A DNA stretch of 64,000 bases from an uncultured Flavobacteriaceae bacterium (GTDB taxonomy: Bacteria; Bacteroidota; Bacteroidia; Flavobacteriales; Flavobacteriaceae), in NCBI GenBank assembly GCA_947501845.1, contig CANMXP010000004.1, forward strand, positions 1-64,000. The letters are read 5' to 3'. This document shows, in pieces, positions 17,499 through 28,200 of the stretch; within the stretch, counting starts at the first letter, position 1, and each line of letters begins with the position of its first letter. The position numbers and the translations under genes were made by a program. The notes below the pieces were generated by a model. That model was given only the letters and a program-made list of their open reading frames with translations, did not search any database and had not been told where the DNA came from.

Positions 17499-19694
17499 TT
17501 ATTTTTGTGCTGTTTTTTCTACTTTAATATCGGTGCCCAAACGTTGTAAATAGGCTATCAATGCTACAATTTCTCTGTTTTTCATTTCAACAAAGTCTTC
17601 GCCATTTTCGGTAGCATATTTTTTATCGGCTTCATAAGTACTAGCAAAATCAGGATCAGTATATAGGTTTTGTTCTATTTGAGTACCTTGTGCTAGCATA
17701 TGTTCCTGTGCATTGGCAATGTCTTCTTCGGTATAAGGAACTCCTAGTGATACCATTGCTTTCATTTTTGCTTCTGTCATAGATTTATCCAGCTTACTAC
17801 TGCTACCAGTAATTAACCAAGGGTAACGTGGCATAATAGATCCAGATGATGTACTTTGTGGGTCGTACATATGGTTAAAATGCCAATTGTCGGAGTATTT
17901 ACCACCCAATCTATGTAAATCAGGACCTGTACGTTTACTACCCCAAAGGAAAGGATGATCGTAAACAAATTCGCCTGCTTTAGAATATTCGCCATACCGT
18001 TCTACTTCACTTCTAAAAGGTCGAATCATTTGAGAGTGACAACCCACACAGCCTTCTCGAATGTATATATCGCGCCCTTCTAATTCTAAAGGCGTATATG
18101 GTTTTATACTGGCTATGGTAGGAATATTAGATTTCACCATAATAGTTGGTACAATTTGAATGATTCCCCCAATTAAAATAGCAACTGTTGCTAAAAGTGT
18201 TAATTGAACAGGTCTACGTTCTAACCAAGTGTGCCATCCTTCACTTGCTGTACGTTTTTTGGTAACACGTTCTAATGCTGGTGCTTCAGCTAATTCATTT
18301 TCAACTTTACTACCTTGTTTAATAGTTACAATAACATTATAAACCATGATGAGCATCCCAGTAATAAAAAGTGTTCCTCCTATAGCACGCATCCAATACA
18401 TTGGGATAATTTCTGTTACGGTTTCTAAGAAGTTACCATACACTAATGTGCCATCTGGATTAAATTGTTTCCACATGCTTGCTTGTGTAAACCCAGCGAC
18501 ATACATAGGCAATGCATACATAATGATACCGAGTGTACCAATCCAGAAATGCAGATTAGCTAACCCAATAGAGAATAGTTTTGTTTTAAAAAGTCTAGGC
18601 ACCAACCAATATATCATACCAAAGGTTAAAAACCCATTCCATGCTAAAGCACCTACGTGTACGTGGGCAATAATCCAATCTGTAAAGTGAGCAATAGCAT
18701 TAACATTTTTTAGTGAAAGCGTTGGCCCTTCAAAGGTTGCCATACCATAGCCTGTAATGGCCACTACCATAAACTTTAAAACAGGATCGGTACGTACTTT
18801 GTCCCAAGCACCTCTTAAGGTTAAAAGGCCGTTTATCATACCACCCCATGATGGCATTAATAACATCACAGAAAAAGCAACACCTAAGTTTTGTGCCCAT
18901 TCTGGTAATGCAGTATATAATAAGTGGTGAGGTCCTGCCCAGATGTATATAAAGATTAATGACCAGAAGTGAACAATAGATAATCTATATGAATAAACAG
19001 GACGGTTTGCTGCTTTTGGGATGAAATAATACATGAGTCCTAAAAACGGTGTAGTTAAAAAGAATGCTACTGCATTATGCCCATACCACCATTGTACCAG
19101 AGCATCTTGTACGCCAGCATACACCGAGTAACTTTTTAATGCACTAACAGGTAATTCTAAACTATTGAAAATGTGAAGCACGGCAACAGTAACAAAAGTT
19201 GCTATATAAAACCAAATAGCAACATACAAATGGCGCTGTCTTCTTTTTAAAATAGTACCAATTAAATTCCATCCAAATACAACCCAAACAAGGGCAATAG
19301 CAATATCAAAAGGCCACTCTAATTCGGCATATTCTTTAGATGTCGTATAGCCTAAAGGCAATGTGATTGCTGCACCTACGATAATAAGTTGCCAGCCCCA
19401 AAAGTTAATTTTACTTAAAGTATCATTAAACATTCTAGCCTTTAGTAAGCGTTGTGTAGAGTAGTAAACTCCAGCAAAAATGGCATTACCAACAAAAGCA
19501 AAAATAACGGCATTAGTATGTAATGGTCTCAGACGGCCAAAACTAAGCCATGAAATACCATCGGTTAGATTAGGGAATAAAAACATAAATGCGAGTAGTA
19601 GTCCTACCAACATCCCCACAACGCCCCAAAGCATGGTGGCATATATGAAATTTTTAACGATTTTATTATCGTAATGAAATTGCTGCATTTCCAT
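17499..19694 (-). CDS. ccoNO: Fused cbb3 cytochrome c oxidase subunits CcoN-CcoO
   Basis: The 731-residue fusion comprises CcoN (residues about 1-475) and CcoO (about 500-731). CcoN has about 12 membrane helices, haem and CuB ligands in [46 protein letters not shown] and [16 protein letters not shown]. CcoO shows one anchor helix and the haem c motif C549-VGC-H ([21 protein letters not shown]), then [16 protein letters not shown]. Together they form the oxygen-reducing core and its first electron entry point. The fusion is normal in Bacteroidota but absent in Proteobacteria. The gene is 11 nt downstream of ccoS and shares its promoter at about 19.9 kb. Confidence 0.96.
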   Translation of the reverse strand: MEMQQFHYDNKIVKNFIYATMLWGVVGMLVGLLLAFMFLFPNLTDGISWLSFGRLRPLHTNAVIFAFVGNAIFAGVYYSTQRLLKARMFNDTLSKINFWGWQLIIVGAAITLPLGYTTSKEYAELEWPFDIAIALVWVVFGWNLIGTILKRRQRHLYVAIWFYIATFVTVAVLHIFNSLELPVSALKSYSVYAGVQDALVQWWYGHNAVAFFLTTPFLGLMYYFIPKAANRPVYSYRLSIVHFWSLIFIYIWAGPHHLLYTALPEWAQNLGVAFSVMLLMPSWGGMINGLLTLRGAWDKVRTDPVLKFMVVAITGYGMATFEGPTLSLKNVNAIAHFTDWIIAHVHVGALAWNGFLTFGMIYWLVPRLFKTKLFSIGLANLHFWIGTLGIIMYALPMYVAGFTQASMWKQFNPDGTLVYGNFLETVTEIIPMYWMRAIGGTLFITGMLIMVYNVIVTIKQGSKVENELAEAPALERVTKKRTASEGWHTWLERRPVQLTLLATVAILIGGIIQIVPTIMVKSNIPTIASIKPYTPLELEGRDIYIREGCVGCHSQMIRPFRSEVERYGEYSKAGEFVYDHPFLWGSKRTGPDLHRLGGKYSDNWHFNHMYDPQSTSSGSIMPRYPWLITGSSSKLDKSMTEAKMKAMVSLGVPYTEEDIANAQEHMLAQGTQIEQNLYTDPDFASTYEADKKYATENGEDFVEMKNREIVALIAYLQRLGTDIKVEKTAQK

Positions 19695-19705
19695 AGTTCT
19701 ATGTG

Positions 19706-19891
19706 TTAATCTTTTTTGGTTAGTATTGTTTTATTGGAATTGTCTTTAACGAGTTCATCTTCAAATAGCATTCTTACCGAAGGTGTATAACTATCATCAT
19801 ACTGTCCTTTTTTTACAGCCATAATAAAGGCTATAAAGAAACCAACAGCTACAATAATGCTTATAGCTAATAAAACATAAATAACACTCAT
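19706..19891 (-). CDS. ccoS: cbb3 oxidase assembly protein CcoS
   Basis: The 61-residue protein has one N-terminal helix ([33 protein letters not shown]) and the CcoS pattern [17 protein letters not shown]. CcoS is needed for insertion of haem/CuB into the cbb3 oxidase. It is the first gene of the structural operon and sits just downstream of a Fnr-type box and promoter. Confidence 0.9.
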   Translation of the reverse strand: MSVIYVLLAISIIVAVGFFIAFIMAVKKGQYDDSYTPSVRMLFEDELVKDNSNKTILTKKD

Positions 19892-19911
19892 ACCTACTTG
19901 AAGTTACGGTT

Positions 19912-19955
19912 CAAAATTACTGTCATATCTATTGTCAAAAAATGACTTTTATCAT
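19912..19955 (-). promoter_or_regulatory. Fnr-type box and promoter of ccoS-ccoNOQP
   Basis: On the minus strand a box ATGAT-AAAA-GTCAT (19955-19942; TGAT/GTCA half-sites with 4-bp spacer) precedes a TAATTTTG -7 element (19919-19912). The TA-n2-TTTG pattern is the Bacteroidota -7 consensus. The box centre is 29.5 bp upstream of the first base of the -7 element, so the box would be near -41 relative to a start at about 19908. The same distance occurs at ccoI and pflB. Confidence 0.7.
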
Positions 19956-20012
19956 GTTCTATTCTTTATTTCCTTTTCCTGGTACTTTCCATAGGAATAG
20001 GAGTTGTTTTGT

Positions 20013-22394
20013 TTAATCAGTATCTAAGCCCTTTCCAATAATATTTGTTGCAATGGTTGTAAAGGCAACAATACTAATGGAACTAAGTGGCATCAATATA
20101 GCAGCTACAACTGGTGCTAACTGACCCGTTACTGCAAAATAAAGTCCGATAATGTTATATATAAATGAGAGTACAAAACTCCATTTGATAATTTTTATAG
20201 CAGATTTAGATATTTTTATATAATTAAATAGTTGCTTGAATTTTGAAGCGTCTAAAATAGCATCGCAGGCAGGAGAAAAAATATTTACATTTTCTGAAAT
20301 GGCAATGCCTACATCACTCTGTGCTAATGCTCCAGCATCATTTAGTCCATCACCAACCATTAATACACGAGCACCTTCGTTTTGGTGGTATTTAATATAT
20401 TCGAGCTTGTCTTCTGGTTTTTGATTGAAAAGTAACTTTGTTTTTGTTGGTAACAGTTTTGTTAAGTTATCTCTTTCTCCTGCATTATCACCAGAAAGAA
20501 TTACGAGATCGTATTCTTTTTTAAGGATGTTGAAAAGTTGGGAAATTCCTTTTCTGTAAGCATTATAAAATGTAAACTTGCCTTTGTATTGATTGTTGGT
20601 ACTCACATGAACGGTTGTATTTAATGTTGCTGTATCACTTGTATGACCAACAAAAGGAGCAGACCCTATTTTTATATTGTGGTCTTTATATTTTGCTTCT
20701 ATGCCTTTTCCTAAAAATTCTTCATAAGTATCTAGGGTAAGAATATCATGTTTGTTTAAGATGCTATACAGCGACCTGCTTAATGGATGATTAGACCCTC
20801 GTAATGTACTTTTTAGCAAGTTTTCTTCATCTAAAGAAAGCTGAGTGCCTTCATAATTTATGGATGTTTCTTTATTGGCAGTTATAGTACCTGTTTTATC
20901 AAAAATAATGGTGTTTATTTTGGCTAATTGTTCAATAACACTGGCATTTTTTAAGTAGAATTTTTTCTTTCCCAATATCCGTAAGATGTTCCCAAATGTA
21001 AAAGGAGCAGATAGGGCAATCGCACAAGGGCATGCAATAATTAATACCGAAGTAAAAACATTTAATGCTTTGCTTGAATCCGTTAATAGCCAAAAAGAAG
21101 TCGCAATTAATGCAATTGATAAAATGGCAATCGTAAAACGCTTACTAATACTATTGGTAATATTTGTAAAGGATTGTGCTTTGTCTTTTTTAAACACATC
21201 GTTACTCCAAAGTTGTGTTAAATAGCTTTGTTCTACCGATTTTAATACATCGACCTCAATACTGCCATCCAGTTGTTTTCCGCCTGCAAACAGTTTATCA
21301 CCAGATTGTTTCGATACCATTTTAGATTCACCAGTTACAAAACTATAATCTATATGAGCGGTGCCTTTTATTAAGACACAATCAACAGGAATGAGTTCCT
21401 CGTTTCTAATGAGTAATCGGTCACCTTTTTTAATGTCATACACCTGTATGGACTCTTCTTCGCCTGCTGCTGTTATTTTTGTTATTCCAATGGGGAAATA
21501 CGACTTGTAATCGCGTTCAAAAGATAAAAACGTATATGTTTTTTGCTGAAAAAATTTTCCTAGCAATAAAAAGAATATAAGACCTGTTAAGCTGTCAAAA
21601 AAGCCCGAACCTGCATCGAAAATAATTTCGGTAGTGCTTCTAACAAATAATACTAAAACACCTAAAGCAATAGGAACATCAATATTTAGAATTTTAGAAC
21701 GAAGTCCTTTAAAGGCTGAAACAAAATAATCTTGTGCAGAATAAAAAACAACAGGAAGCGAAAAGAAAAACATAAGCCATCTGAAAAGATGTTTATATTT
21801 TTCTATCCAAAAACCATCTACTTGAAAATATTCTGGAAACGATAAAAACATAACATTTCCAAAAGCGAAACCAGCAATTCCCAATTTGTATATTAAGGAG
21901 CGGTCCACATGCTTTTTGCCTACACTGTAGTCATCTAAACTTATAAAAGGCTCATAGCCAATACTGCTTAATAATGCAACCAGATTTTTTAAAGTAAGCG
22001 ATTCACTATTGAAAGTGATTCGAACATTTTTTTTACCAAAATTAACTATTGATGTGCTTATTGACGGATTTAGTTTGTTTAAGTTTTCTAAAATCCAGAT
22101 GCAAGAACTGCAATGAATATGTGGAATATATAACGTTACTATTTGAGTATCGTCGTTGTTAAATTCTAATAATTGCTCAACAATTTTAGTATTATCTAAA
22201 AAGTTGTATTTGCCCTCAATGTCTTTTGGAGTAGCTCCTGGAGCCTGTTGCAAGTCGTAGTAACAGGTTAAATCGTTTGCAGAAAAAATTTCATAAACAG
22301 TCTTACAACCATTACAACAAAATGATTTATCATCAAATATAATTGTAGAAGAAGTAGCATCTAACCCACAATGAAAACATGTGTTGTTGCCCAT
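20013..22394 (-). CDS. ccoI: Copper-translocating P-type ATPase CcoI (FixI)
   Basis: This is a roughly 793-residue P1B ATPase. It has an N-terminal Zn-finger-like segment (CFHCGLD ... FCCNGCKTVYE), an HMA domain with HCSSCIW, then membrane helices. The ion-path motif is CPC (LIIACPCAIALSAP), the phosphorylation site is FDKTGTIT, and the hinge is GDGLNDAGALAQSDVGIAI. It exports copper for cbb3 maturation. A longer frame extends to 22442. However, the promoter geometry puts a -7 element inside that extension, and MGNNTCFHCG at 22394 matches how CcoI proteins begin, so I chose 22394. It is transcribed divergently from the Crp/Fnr gene. Confidence 0.92.
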   Translation of the reverse strand: MGNNTCFHCGLDATSSTIIFDDKSFCCNGCKTVYEIFSANDLTCYYDLQQAPGATPKDIEGKYNFLDNTKIVEQLLEFNNDDTQIVTLYIPHIHCSSCIWILENLNKLNPSISTSIVNFGKKNVRITFNSESLTLKNLVALLSSIGYEPFISLDDYSVGKKHVDRSLIYKLGIAGFAFGNVMFLSFPEYFQVDGFWIEKYKHLFRWLMFFFSLPVVFYSAQDYFVSAFKGLRSKILNIDVPIALGVLVLFVRSTTEIIFDAGSGFFDSLTGLIFFLLLGKFFQQKTYTFLSFERDYKSYFPIGITKITAAGEEESIQVYDIKKGDRLLIRNEELIPVDCVLIKGTAHIDYSFVTGESKMVSKQSGDKLFAGGKQLDGSIEVDVLKSVEQSYLTQLWSNDVFKKDKAQSFTNITNSISKRFTIAILSIALIATSFWLLTDSSKALNVFTSVLIIACPCAIALSAPFTFGNILRILGKKKFYLKNASVIEQLAKINTIIFDKTGTITANKETSINYEGTQLSLDEENLLKSTLRGSNHPLSRSLYSILNKHDILTLDTYEEFLGKGIEAKYKDHNIKIGSAPFVGHTSDTATLNTTVHVSTNNQYKGKFTFYNAYRKGISQLFNILKKEYDLVILSGDNAGERDNLTKLLPTKTKLLFNQKPEDKLEYIKYHQNEGARVLMVGDGLNDAGALAQSDVGIAISENVNIFSPACDAILDASKFKQLFNYIKISKSAIKIIKWSFVLSFIYNIIGLYFAVTGQLAPVVAAILMPLSSISIVAFTTIATNIIGKGLDTD

Positions 22395-22420
22395 TATTAT
22401 TTGCTCATTTATACCTGAAA

Positions 22421-22464
22421 CAAAAGTCATAAATGATTTCACTTTATAATATGATAATTGTCAT
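22421..22464 (-). promoter_or_regulatory. Fnr-type box and promoter of ccoI in the ccoI/fnr divergent region
   Basis: The near-palindrome ATGAT-AATT-GTCAT (22451-22464) lies between ccoI and the Crp/Fnr gene. On the minus strand a GACTTTTG element (22428-22421) matches TAnnTTTG at all but the first base. It starts 29.5 bp from the box centre, exactly as at ccoS and pflB. Transcription would start near 22417, giving a 23-nt leader to the ATG at 22394. No equally placed -7 element is seen for the plus-strand regulator. Confidence 0.6.
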
Positions 22465-22500
22465 GTTTTATTTATTTTTACGGAACTTCAATTATTTGTT

Positions 22501-23178
22501 ATGGGTAAATGTGAACAGTGCATTATCAAGCAGTTTAACTCACTTAAGTCATTGACTAAGGATGAGTTGGTACGTATTTCTAATTGTAAAACCTCTTACA
22601 CTATAAAAAAGGGAACTGTTATTTTTGAAGAAGGAGAAGCAGTAAATGGCGTGTATTGTGTTAAAGATGGTATCTGTAAGCTTTCAAAATTAAGTGAAAA
22701 CGGGAAAGACCAGATCGTAAAAATGGTTGTAAAAGGTCAATTACTTGGGCAGCGTTCTCTGGTAAGCGATGAGAATTCCAATTTACAGGCAACAGCTTTA
22801 AATGATATGGAAGTTTGTTTTATTCCTAAAAGTGAAATTATTGCTGATTTACAGAAAAACCCAAAGTTTTCATATGATGTGTTGAAGGATATGGCACACG
22901 ATTTAAAAGAGGCAGATGATATCATAGTCAACATGGCTCAAAAATCTGTAAGGCAACGTCTAGCTGAAACTTTAATACATATACATAATAGTTTTGGGAT
23001 TAATCCAGATGGTACACTTAGTGTTCTGCTATCCCGTGAAGATTTTGCTAATATAGTGGGTACGGCTACAGAATCTGCTATACGGGTACTATCTCAATTT
23101 AAGAAGGAAGGACTCATTTCTACTATTGGAAAACAAATTAAGATTGAAAATATTGAAGGACTGAAACGCATAGAATAA
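22501..23178 (+). CDS. fnr: Crp/Fnr-family regulator, putative oxygen sensor
   Basis: The 225-residue regulator has an N-terminal cyclic-nucleotide-type beta-roll and a C-terminal winged HTH (LSREDFANIVGTATESAIRVLSQFKKEGLI). The recognition helix keeps the Glu and Arg of the Fnr E-x3-R pattern. Cysteines lie at 4, 7, 29, 53, 59 and 106. C4-x2-C7 resembles the Fnr cluster motif and Cys106 (EVCFIP) aligns with E. coli Cys122, but the third ligand is not at the usual short spacing. It is likely to bind the TGAY-N4-RTCA boxes found in this window. It sits divergent from ccoI, the usual place for an Fnr regulating cbb3 genes. Confidence 0.85.
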   Translation: MGKCEQCIIKQFNSLKSLTKDELVRISNCKTSYTIKKGTVIFEEGEAVNGVYCVKDGICKLSKLSENGKDQIVKMVVKGQLLGQRSLVSDENSNLQATALNDMEVCFIPKSEIIADLQKNPKFSYDVLKDMAHDLKEADDIIVNMAQKSVRQRLAETLIHIHNSFGINPDGTLSVLLSREDFANIVGTATESAIRVLSQFKKEGLISTIGKQIKIENIEGLKRIE

Positions 23179-23193
23179 TTATAATAAAGTAAA

Positions 23194-23309
23194 AAAAGTC
23201 TGAAAAATATAATTTTTGTCAGTTCGAGCGCAATCGAGAATTAAAAGAGCTCTTTTTAAAAAGGTTTCAACTACGCTCAATCTGACATTTACTTTTAGGA
23301 CTTCTTTTT
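23194..23309. repeat. REP/MITE-like intergenic element, copy 3
   Basis: The outer arms are AAAAGTCTGAAAA (left) and TTTTAGGACTTCTTTTT (right). The inner arms are GTCAGTTCGAGCG (23218-23230) and CTACGCTCAATCTGAC (around 23271-23285), and the middle is palindromic (AAAAGAGCTCTTTTT). It lies between convergent fnr and S9-peptidase genes and could serve as a bidirectional terminator. The same layout recurs at 4934 and 10461. Confidence 0.55.
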
Positions 23310-23311
23310 AT

Positions 23312-25258
23312 TTAGTTCGTTGTTTCTGCTTCTATTTCTTTTACTGGAATTTCACCATCTACAGGAGCATTTTCTTTTTTAAGATACTTGTCTAAAAACT
23401 TAAGAATACTACTATAAGCTTCAATTTGATTTTCTTTCTTAATAAAACCATGTCCTTCATCTTCAAATAAAACGTATTCTACAGGAACACCATTTTTACG
23501 AACACCAGCAACGATTTCGTCAGATTCTACCTGTAAAACCCTAGGATCTGTAGCACCCTGCAAAACAATTAATGGCTTGGTTACTTTATCGGTGTGAAAT
23601 AAAGGTGATATTCTATGAAGTCTTATAGAATCTGCTGTATGGGGATTCCCTAATTCTTTATAAAGGGCATCTTTAAAAGATTCCCACCACGGAGGAATAC
23701 TTTTAAGCGTACGAATCCAGTTTGTAACCCCAAATAAATTAACGCCTACAGCAAACTCTTCTGGCGTATAGGTTAAAGCAGCCATGGTCATGTAACCGCC
23801 ATAAGATCCACCCATAATACCAATTTTACTAGCATCGATTTCTGGTTGTGTAGCTAGCCAATTTTTACCTTCTACACAATCTTGTAAATCTTTTTCACCA
23901 TGATTAAGGTCATCCATTTGATAAAATGTTTTACCATAGCCACTACTTCCACGATTGTTTACAGCCAAAACAGCGTAGCCGTGATTTACAAGGTATTGTG
24001 TTAGAGAACTAAAGTTTTGCCTGCTTTGTCCACCTGGACCACCATGCACTAAAACAAGCGCAGGTACTTTATTTTCGGCAGATGCCTGATGCGGTAAATA
24101 ATAAATGGCAGGAATTTCTAAATCATCAAAAGATTTATATCGAATGACTTTAGCAGTAACTAAATGATTGACGTCTATATCTTTATTAAGCACATTGGTA
24201 AGCTGATGCTGTTCTTTGTTTGCAAGGTTATATGTGTATAGGTTTGAAGGACTATTAGAGCCACCAACATACATACGCATCATGGTTTCATCTCTTGAAA
24301 TACCAACACTGGTTATACTGCCGTTTTGAAAATTAGGAACTTCCAGATTTTTACCTGATGCTATATCTAGTATTTCTATGGCATTTTTGGCATCCTCATT
24401 TATAAAACTTACCATGTATTTCTCATTGTGAGTAAAATAAATACCATTTATATCCCAAGGTCTTTCCAAAACCTTTTCCTTTTCACCAGTTGCAATATTA
24501 TATTTCATAACATACGAAAACTCGGCACCATCATCTGTTGTATAGTAAAGAGTTTCACTGCTTAAAGAGAAATCCTGAGCAGAATTACCACTTTGATTTT
24601 CGTTTATTTTAGTAAGTGATTTATCAGTTCTATTATAAATAAAAATATCACTATCGTTTGTGTTTATCACTTTACTTAAGGCTAAGAGGTTTTTATCACT
24701 AGAAATAGCATTAAAATTATAACCTTCATCATTTTGGTAAATGAGTTCGGAATCCATATTCTCGATGGTCATTTCATAAACGTCCATATAACGTTTATCT
24801 CTTTTATTAGAGCCGTATAAAAAACTCTTTCCGTCGTGAGACCAACCATAAAAGGAAGCTCTAGCCTCTTTATCTGGCGTTAGTTCTGTTATAGAGCTAT
24901 CAATATCACGCAAATATAAATGATATATTTCATCGCCATTGTTATCGGCTCTGTACAGCATACGTTCATCATTTGGAAAATAAGAAATGCCAAAAATTGA
25001 TGAAGAATCTGAAGCCGTTATAGCCGTAAATTCACCACCTGTTGTAGGAACTGTGTACATATTATAAATCCCAGATCGGTTACTGGAGACTAATAATTTT
25101 GATTTGTCTGGAGAAAAACTTCCTCCACCTACAGCTTCATTATCCATGAACTGTTCGATCGTATACGCTTTTAAATTAAGAGCGACTTCTTTGGTTTGTT
25201 TCTCCTTTTTACAAGAGAAAAACAAAACTAGAAGGACTAAGGTTACCAGTTTATTCAT
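23312..25258 (-). CDS. S9-family serine peptidase (prolyl-oligopeptidase/DPP-like) lipoprotein
   Basis: The 648-residue protein has a lipoprotein signal (MNKLVTLVLLVLFFSC, lipid Cys16), a TolB/WD-like beta-propeller (about 45-365) and a C-terminal alpha/beta-hydrolase domain. The nucleophile is Ser485 in GIMGGSYGGYMT. The acid is likely Asp in VLQGATDPRV and the His is in EDEGHGF. The substrate is probably short peptides. The propeller contains the repeated SDHDGKSF/SPDKSKLLV-type blades. It is 2 nt downstream of the BNR-propeller gene, so the two are co-transcribed and probably both act outside the inner membrane. Confidence 0.9.
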   Translation of the reverse strand: MNKLVTLVLLVLFFSCKKEKQTKEVALNLKAYTIEQFMDNEAVGGGSFSPDKSKLLVSSNRSGIYNMYTVPTTGGEFTAITASDSSSIFGISYFPNDERMLYRADNNGDEIYHLYLRDIDSSITELTPDKEARASFYGWSHDGKSFLYGSNKRDKRYMDVYEMTIENMDSELIYQNDEGYNFNAISSDKNLLALSKVINTNDSDIFIYNRTDKSLTKINENQSGNSAQDFSLSSETLYYTTDDGAEFSYVMKYNIATGEKEKVLERPWDINGIYFTHNEKYMVSFINEDAKNAIEILDIASGKNLEVPNFQNGSITSVGISRDETMMRMYVGGSNSPSNLYTYNLANKEQHQLTNVLNKDIDVNHLVTAKVIRYKSFDDLEIPAIYYLPHQASAENKVPALVLVHGGPGGQSRQNFSSLTQYLVNHGYAVLAVNNRGSSGYGKTFYQMDDLNHGEKDLQDCVEGKNWLATQPEIDASKIGIMGGSYGGYMTMAALTYTPEEFAVGVNLFGVTNWIRTLKSIPPWWESFKDALYKELGNPHTADSIRLHRISPLFHTDKVTKPLIVLQGATDPRVLQVESDEIVAGVRKNGVPVEYVLFEDEGHGFIKKENQIEAYSSILKFLDKYLKKENAPVDGEIPVKEIEAETTN

Positions 25259-25260
25259 AT

Positions 25261-28200
25261 CTAATTGGTTTTAAATGATTTTACGTCTTTAAATGGGGAT
25301 AATTTTATATTTTCTACTGAATTTTTGTAGGTTTTCCATTCTTTATCAAAAAATGCATTTGTTTTATCAAGCCCATGTTTTAAGGCTTCTTTGGCATGTT
25401 TTATTAAGGTGGTTTCTGTTGAGGTTAACCCATTTTGTCTGGATTTAATATAGCCATTTGCTGAATTTATTCGTTGATTAATAGTGATTTCTGGATTACG
25501 GGTAATCCCTTGTCTTTTGTCTTCTTTTCCTAAAAACAGGTTAATAATCGTATCAATATCCTTAATAATATCGTTTGAGGCCTTTATTTGATCTTTGTAT
25601 AACGCTTTGTCTAATTTTTTTAAATCAGATTGATACTTTTTGGCAATTTGTTTGCTTTCGGCCAATTGCCTTACAGCATCTGCCATGGTCTGTATCATGC
25701 TTTCAATAACTTTTGAAGCATTGTACACCTCATTGATGGCGCTGTCTGATTTATTTAAACGTGGATCGTTTCTAACAGTAATCATTTCTTCCGAGGTTTG
25801 GTCTCCAAAATTCAATACTATTTTATAGGTACCTGGTTTTACTTTAACGCCTCCAGGCTCATTTTTATTTTTGCTAATTTTTCTAGAAGCTCTATTTGGT
25901 CCCTTTTCATTTAAATACCAAGTCCATTTATGTATTCCCGTTTCTTTAGGTGCTTTTCGCTTCAATGTTCTTATTAAACGGTCTCCGTCATAAATTTTCA
26001 TAATTAATGAATCCCATTTGACTACATTTTTATCATCACCCTGAACTTGTTTCTGGGGCTCGTCATCTTTTTCATCATCATCATCATTTTCAGTGGAAGA
26101 TTCTTTTTTATCAATGGTTACATAATAAGATATTCGTGCACCAGATTTTCTGTTTTTTCCATGATATATTGCATCGGCACCAAAGCGGGTACCAGTTGGT
26201 TGTTGATAAGCTGCAAGGTAGGCTGTAGGTGGTTGAAATAGTTTTAGTTTTCGATTGAATATATCCTGGTTTTTTGCCATAGCCCGTAATGGACGAATAT
26301 CGTCTAAAACCCAAGCTGCACGACCAAAAGTTCCAATAATTAAGTCATGCTCTCGTTGGTGAATAACTAAATCTTTTACAGGAACCGTAGGGAAGCCTTC
26401 GGTCCATTTAGTCCATTTATTTCCTGCATCTAATGATATATATAAACCATCGTCGGTACCTAAAAATAATAGATTAGCGTTCTTGGGATCTTCTATTATC
26501 GACAATGTATAGCTTTTTACATCCTTGTCATCAACGATACGCTGCCATGTTTTACCATAATTTTTAGTTTTGTAAGCATAAGGCGTGTAGTTAAAACGTC
26601 TATAATCATTAGCTATTAAAAGTGCTTCTCCTTTATTTTTATTAGATGCTTTTATTTGCGGAATCCAACTCCCAGAAGGTAAGCCTTTAATATTTTTTGT
26701 AACATCGATATAAGTCTGTCCACCATTTTGAGTCATATGAACACGACCATCATCTGTACCAATCCAAAACATATCTTTTTCCAGGGGAGAGGGTTCAATA
26801 ACTAAAATAGTACAGTAGTTTTCTGCCCCTGTAGCATCCATTGTTAATCCACCGCTTTCGTTTTGTTTCTGTTTTTCTGGATCATTTGTTGTTAAATCTT
26901 TAGAAATAATTTCCCATGTTAAGCCTTTGTCGGTAGATTTATGAACAAATTGGCTCCCAAAATAGATAGTACTGGAATTGAAAGGATCAATATTAATAGC
27001 AGAATTCCAATTAAATCTGAGTTTTACATTAGGATCTGGGTGCGTCGGTTTTACGGTATAATTATTTCCAGTTTCAGAATCGTATCTACTTACAAAACCT
27101 TGTTGGCTCATAGACCAGCCAAATCGGGAATTTTCTTTGTCTGGAACCACATCAAAGCCATCACCAAAACTTATTTCCTGCCAGTAAGAGTTTCTAATGC
27201 CTTGTGAACGCCATACATAAGCAGGTCCTTTCCATGAACCATTGTCCTGCATGCCTCCATAAACATTATAAGGAATATCATTATCTATATTAATATGATA
27301 AAATTGTGCTACGGGTAGATTGCCTATAAATCGCCAAGTTTTACCACCATCTTTCGTAATATTTAATCCACCATCATTACCATCTATCATAAAATCTCCA
27401 TTGTTTGGATGTATCCACCAGGCATGGTGATCTGGATGAATACCATTATTAGCTCCATACGCAGGCATAAGCTGCGAAAAATTCTTTCCACCATCTTCAC
27501 TAACATTTACATAGGTATATATACTGTAAAGCCGATTTTCATTTTGTGGATCTACGTAGATTTCGGAATAGTAGAAAGGACGATTGCCAATACCGCTTTT
27601 ACCATTTATTTTTTTCCATTTAAAACCGCCATCTTCGCTTTTATAGAGTGCATTCTTTTTAGCTTCAACAAGTGCATAAATAGTATTGGGTTTGTTTGCG
27701 GCAATGGCAATGCCTATGCGACCTAGATTCCCTTTGGGTAAACCATCTTCGTCACTTAGTCTTTTCCAGGTTTCTCCTCCATCATGTGTGATATGCAATC
27801 CAGAGCCTTCTCCTCCCGAATTAAAAAACCATGGGTCACGTTTATGTTCCCACATAGCAGCGATGAGTTTATTTGGATTTGTTGGATCCATAACCAAATC
27901 GGCTGCTCCAGTTTTATTATTTATAAATAATATTTTATTCCATGTTTTACCGCCATCGGTTGTTTTATAAACGCCACGTTCTGGGTGGATACCCCAGGGA
28001 GATCCAATAGCAGCAACATACACGGTATTGGGATTTGTTGGATCAATAACAACACGGTGTATATGGCGTGTTTTTTCTAAACCCATTAGCACCCAATTTT
28101 TACCGCCATCTAATGATTTATAAATACCATAACCGCCATTTAAGCTATTTCTCGGGTTTCCTTCACCTGTTCCAGCCCAAATAACACTAGGGTTAGATTG

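Noticed and set aside
18346-18690. Plus-strand frame inside ccoNO
   Set aside because: Antisense to conserved membrane-helix codons; composition is that of a shadow frame.
22487-22494. Activator-dependent promoter for the Fnr gene itself at the ccoI box
   Set aside because: The base pattern 29.5 bp to the right (TTCAATTA) does not match TAnnTTTG, so autoregulation is not supported.
27409-27970. Open frames on the plus strand inside the BNR-propeller gene
   Set aside because: They lie antisense to a gene with clear repeats and show no family motif or start region.
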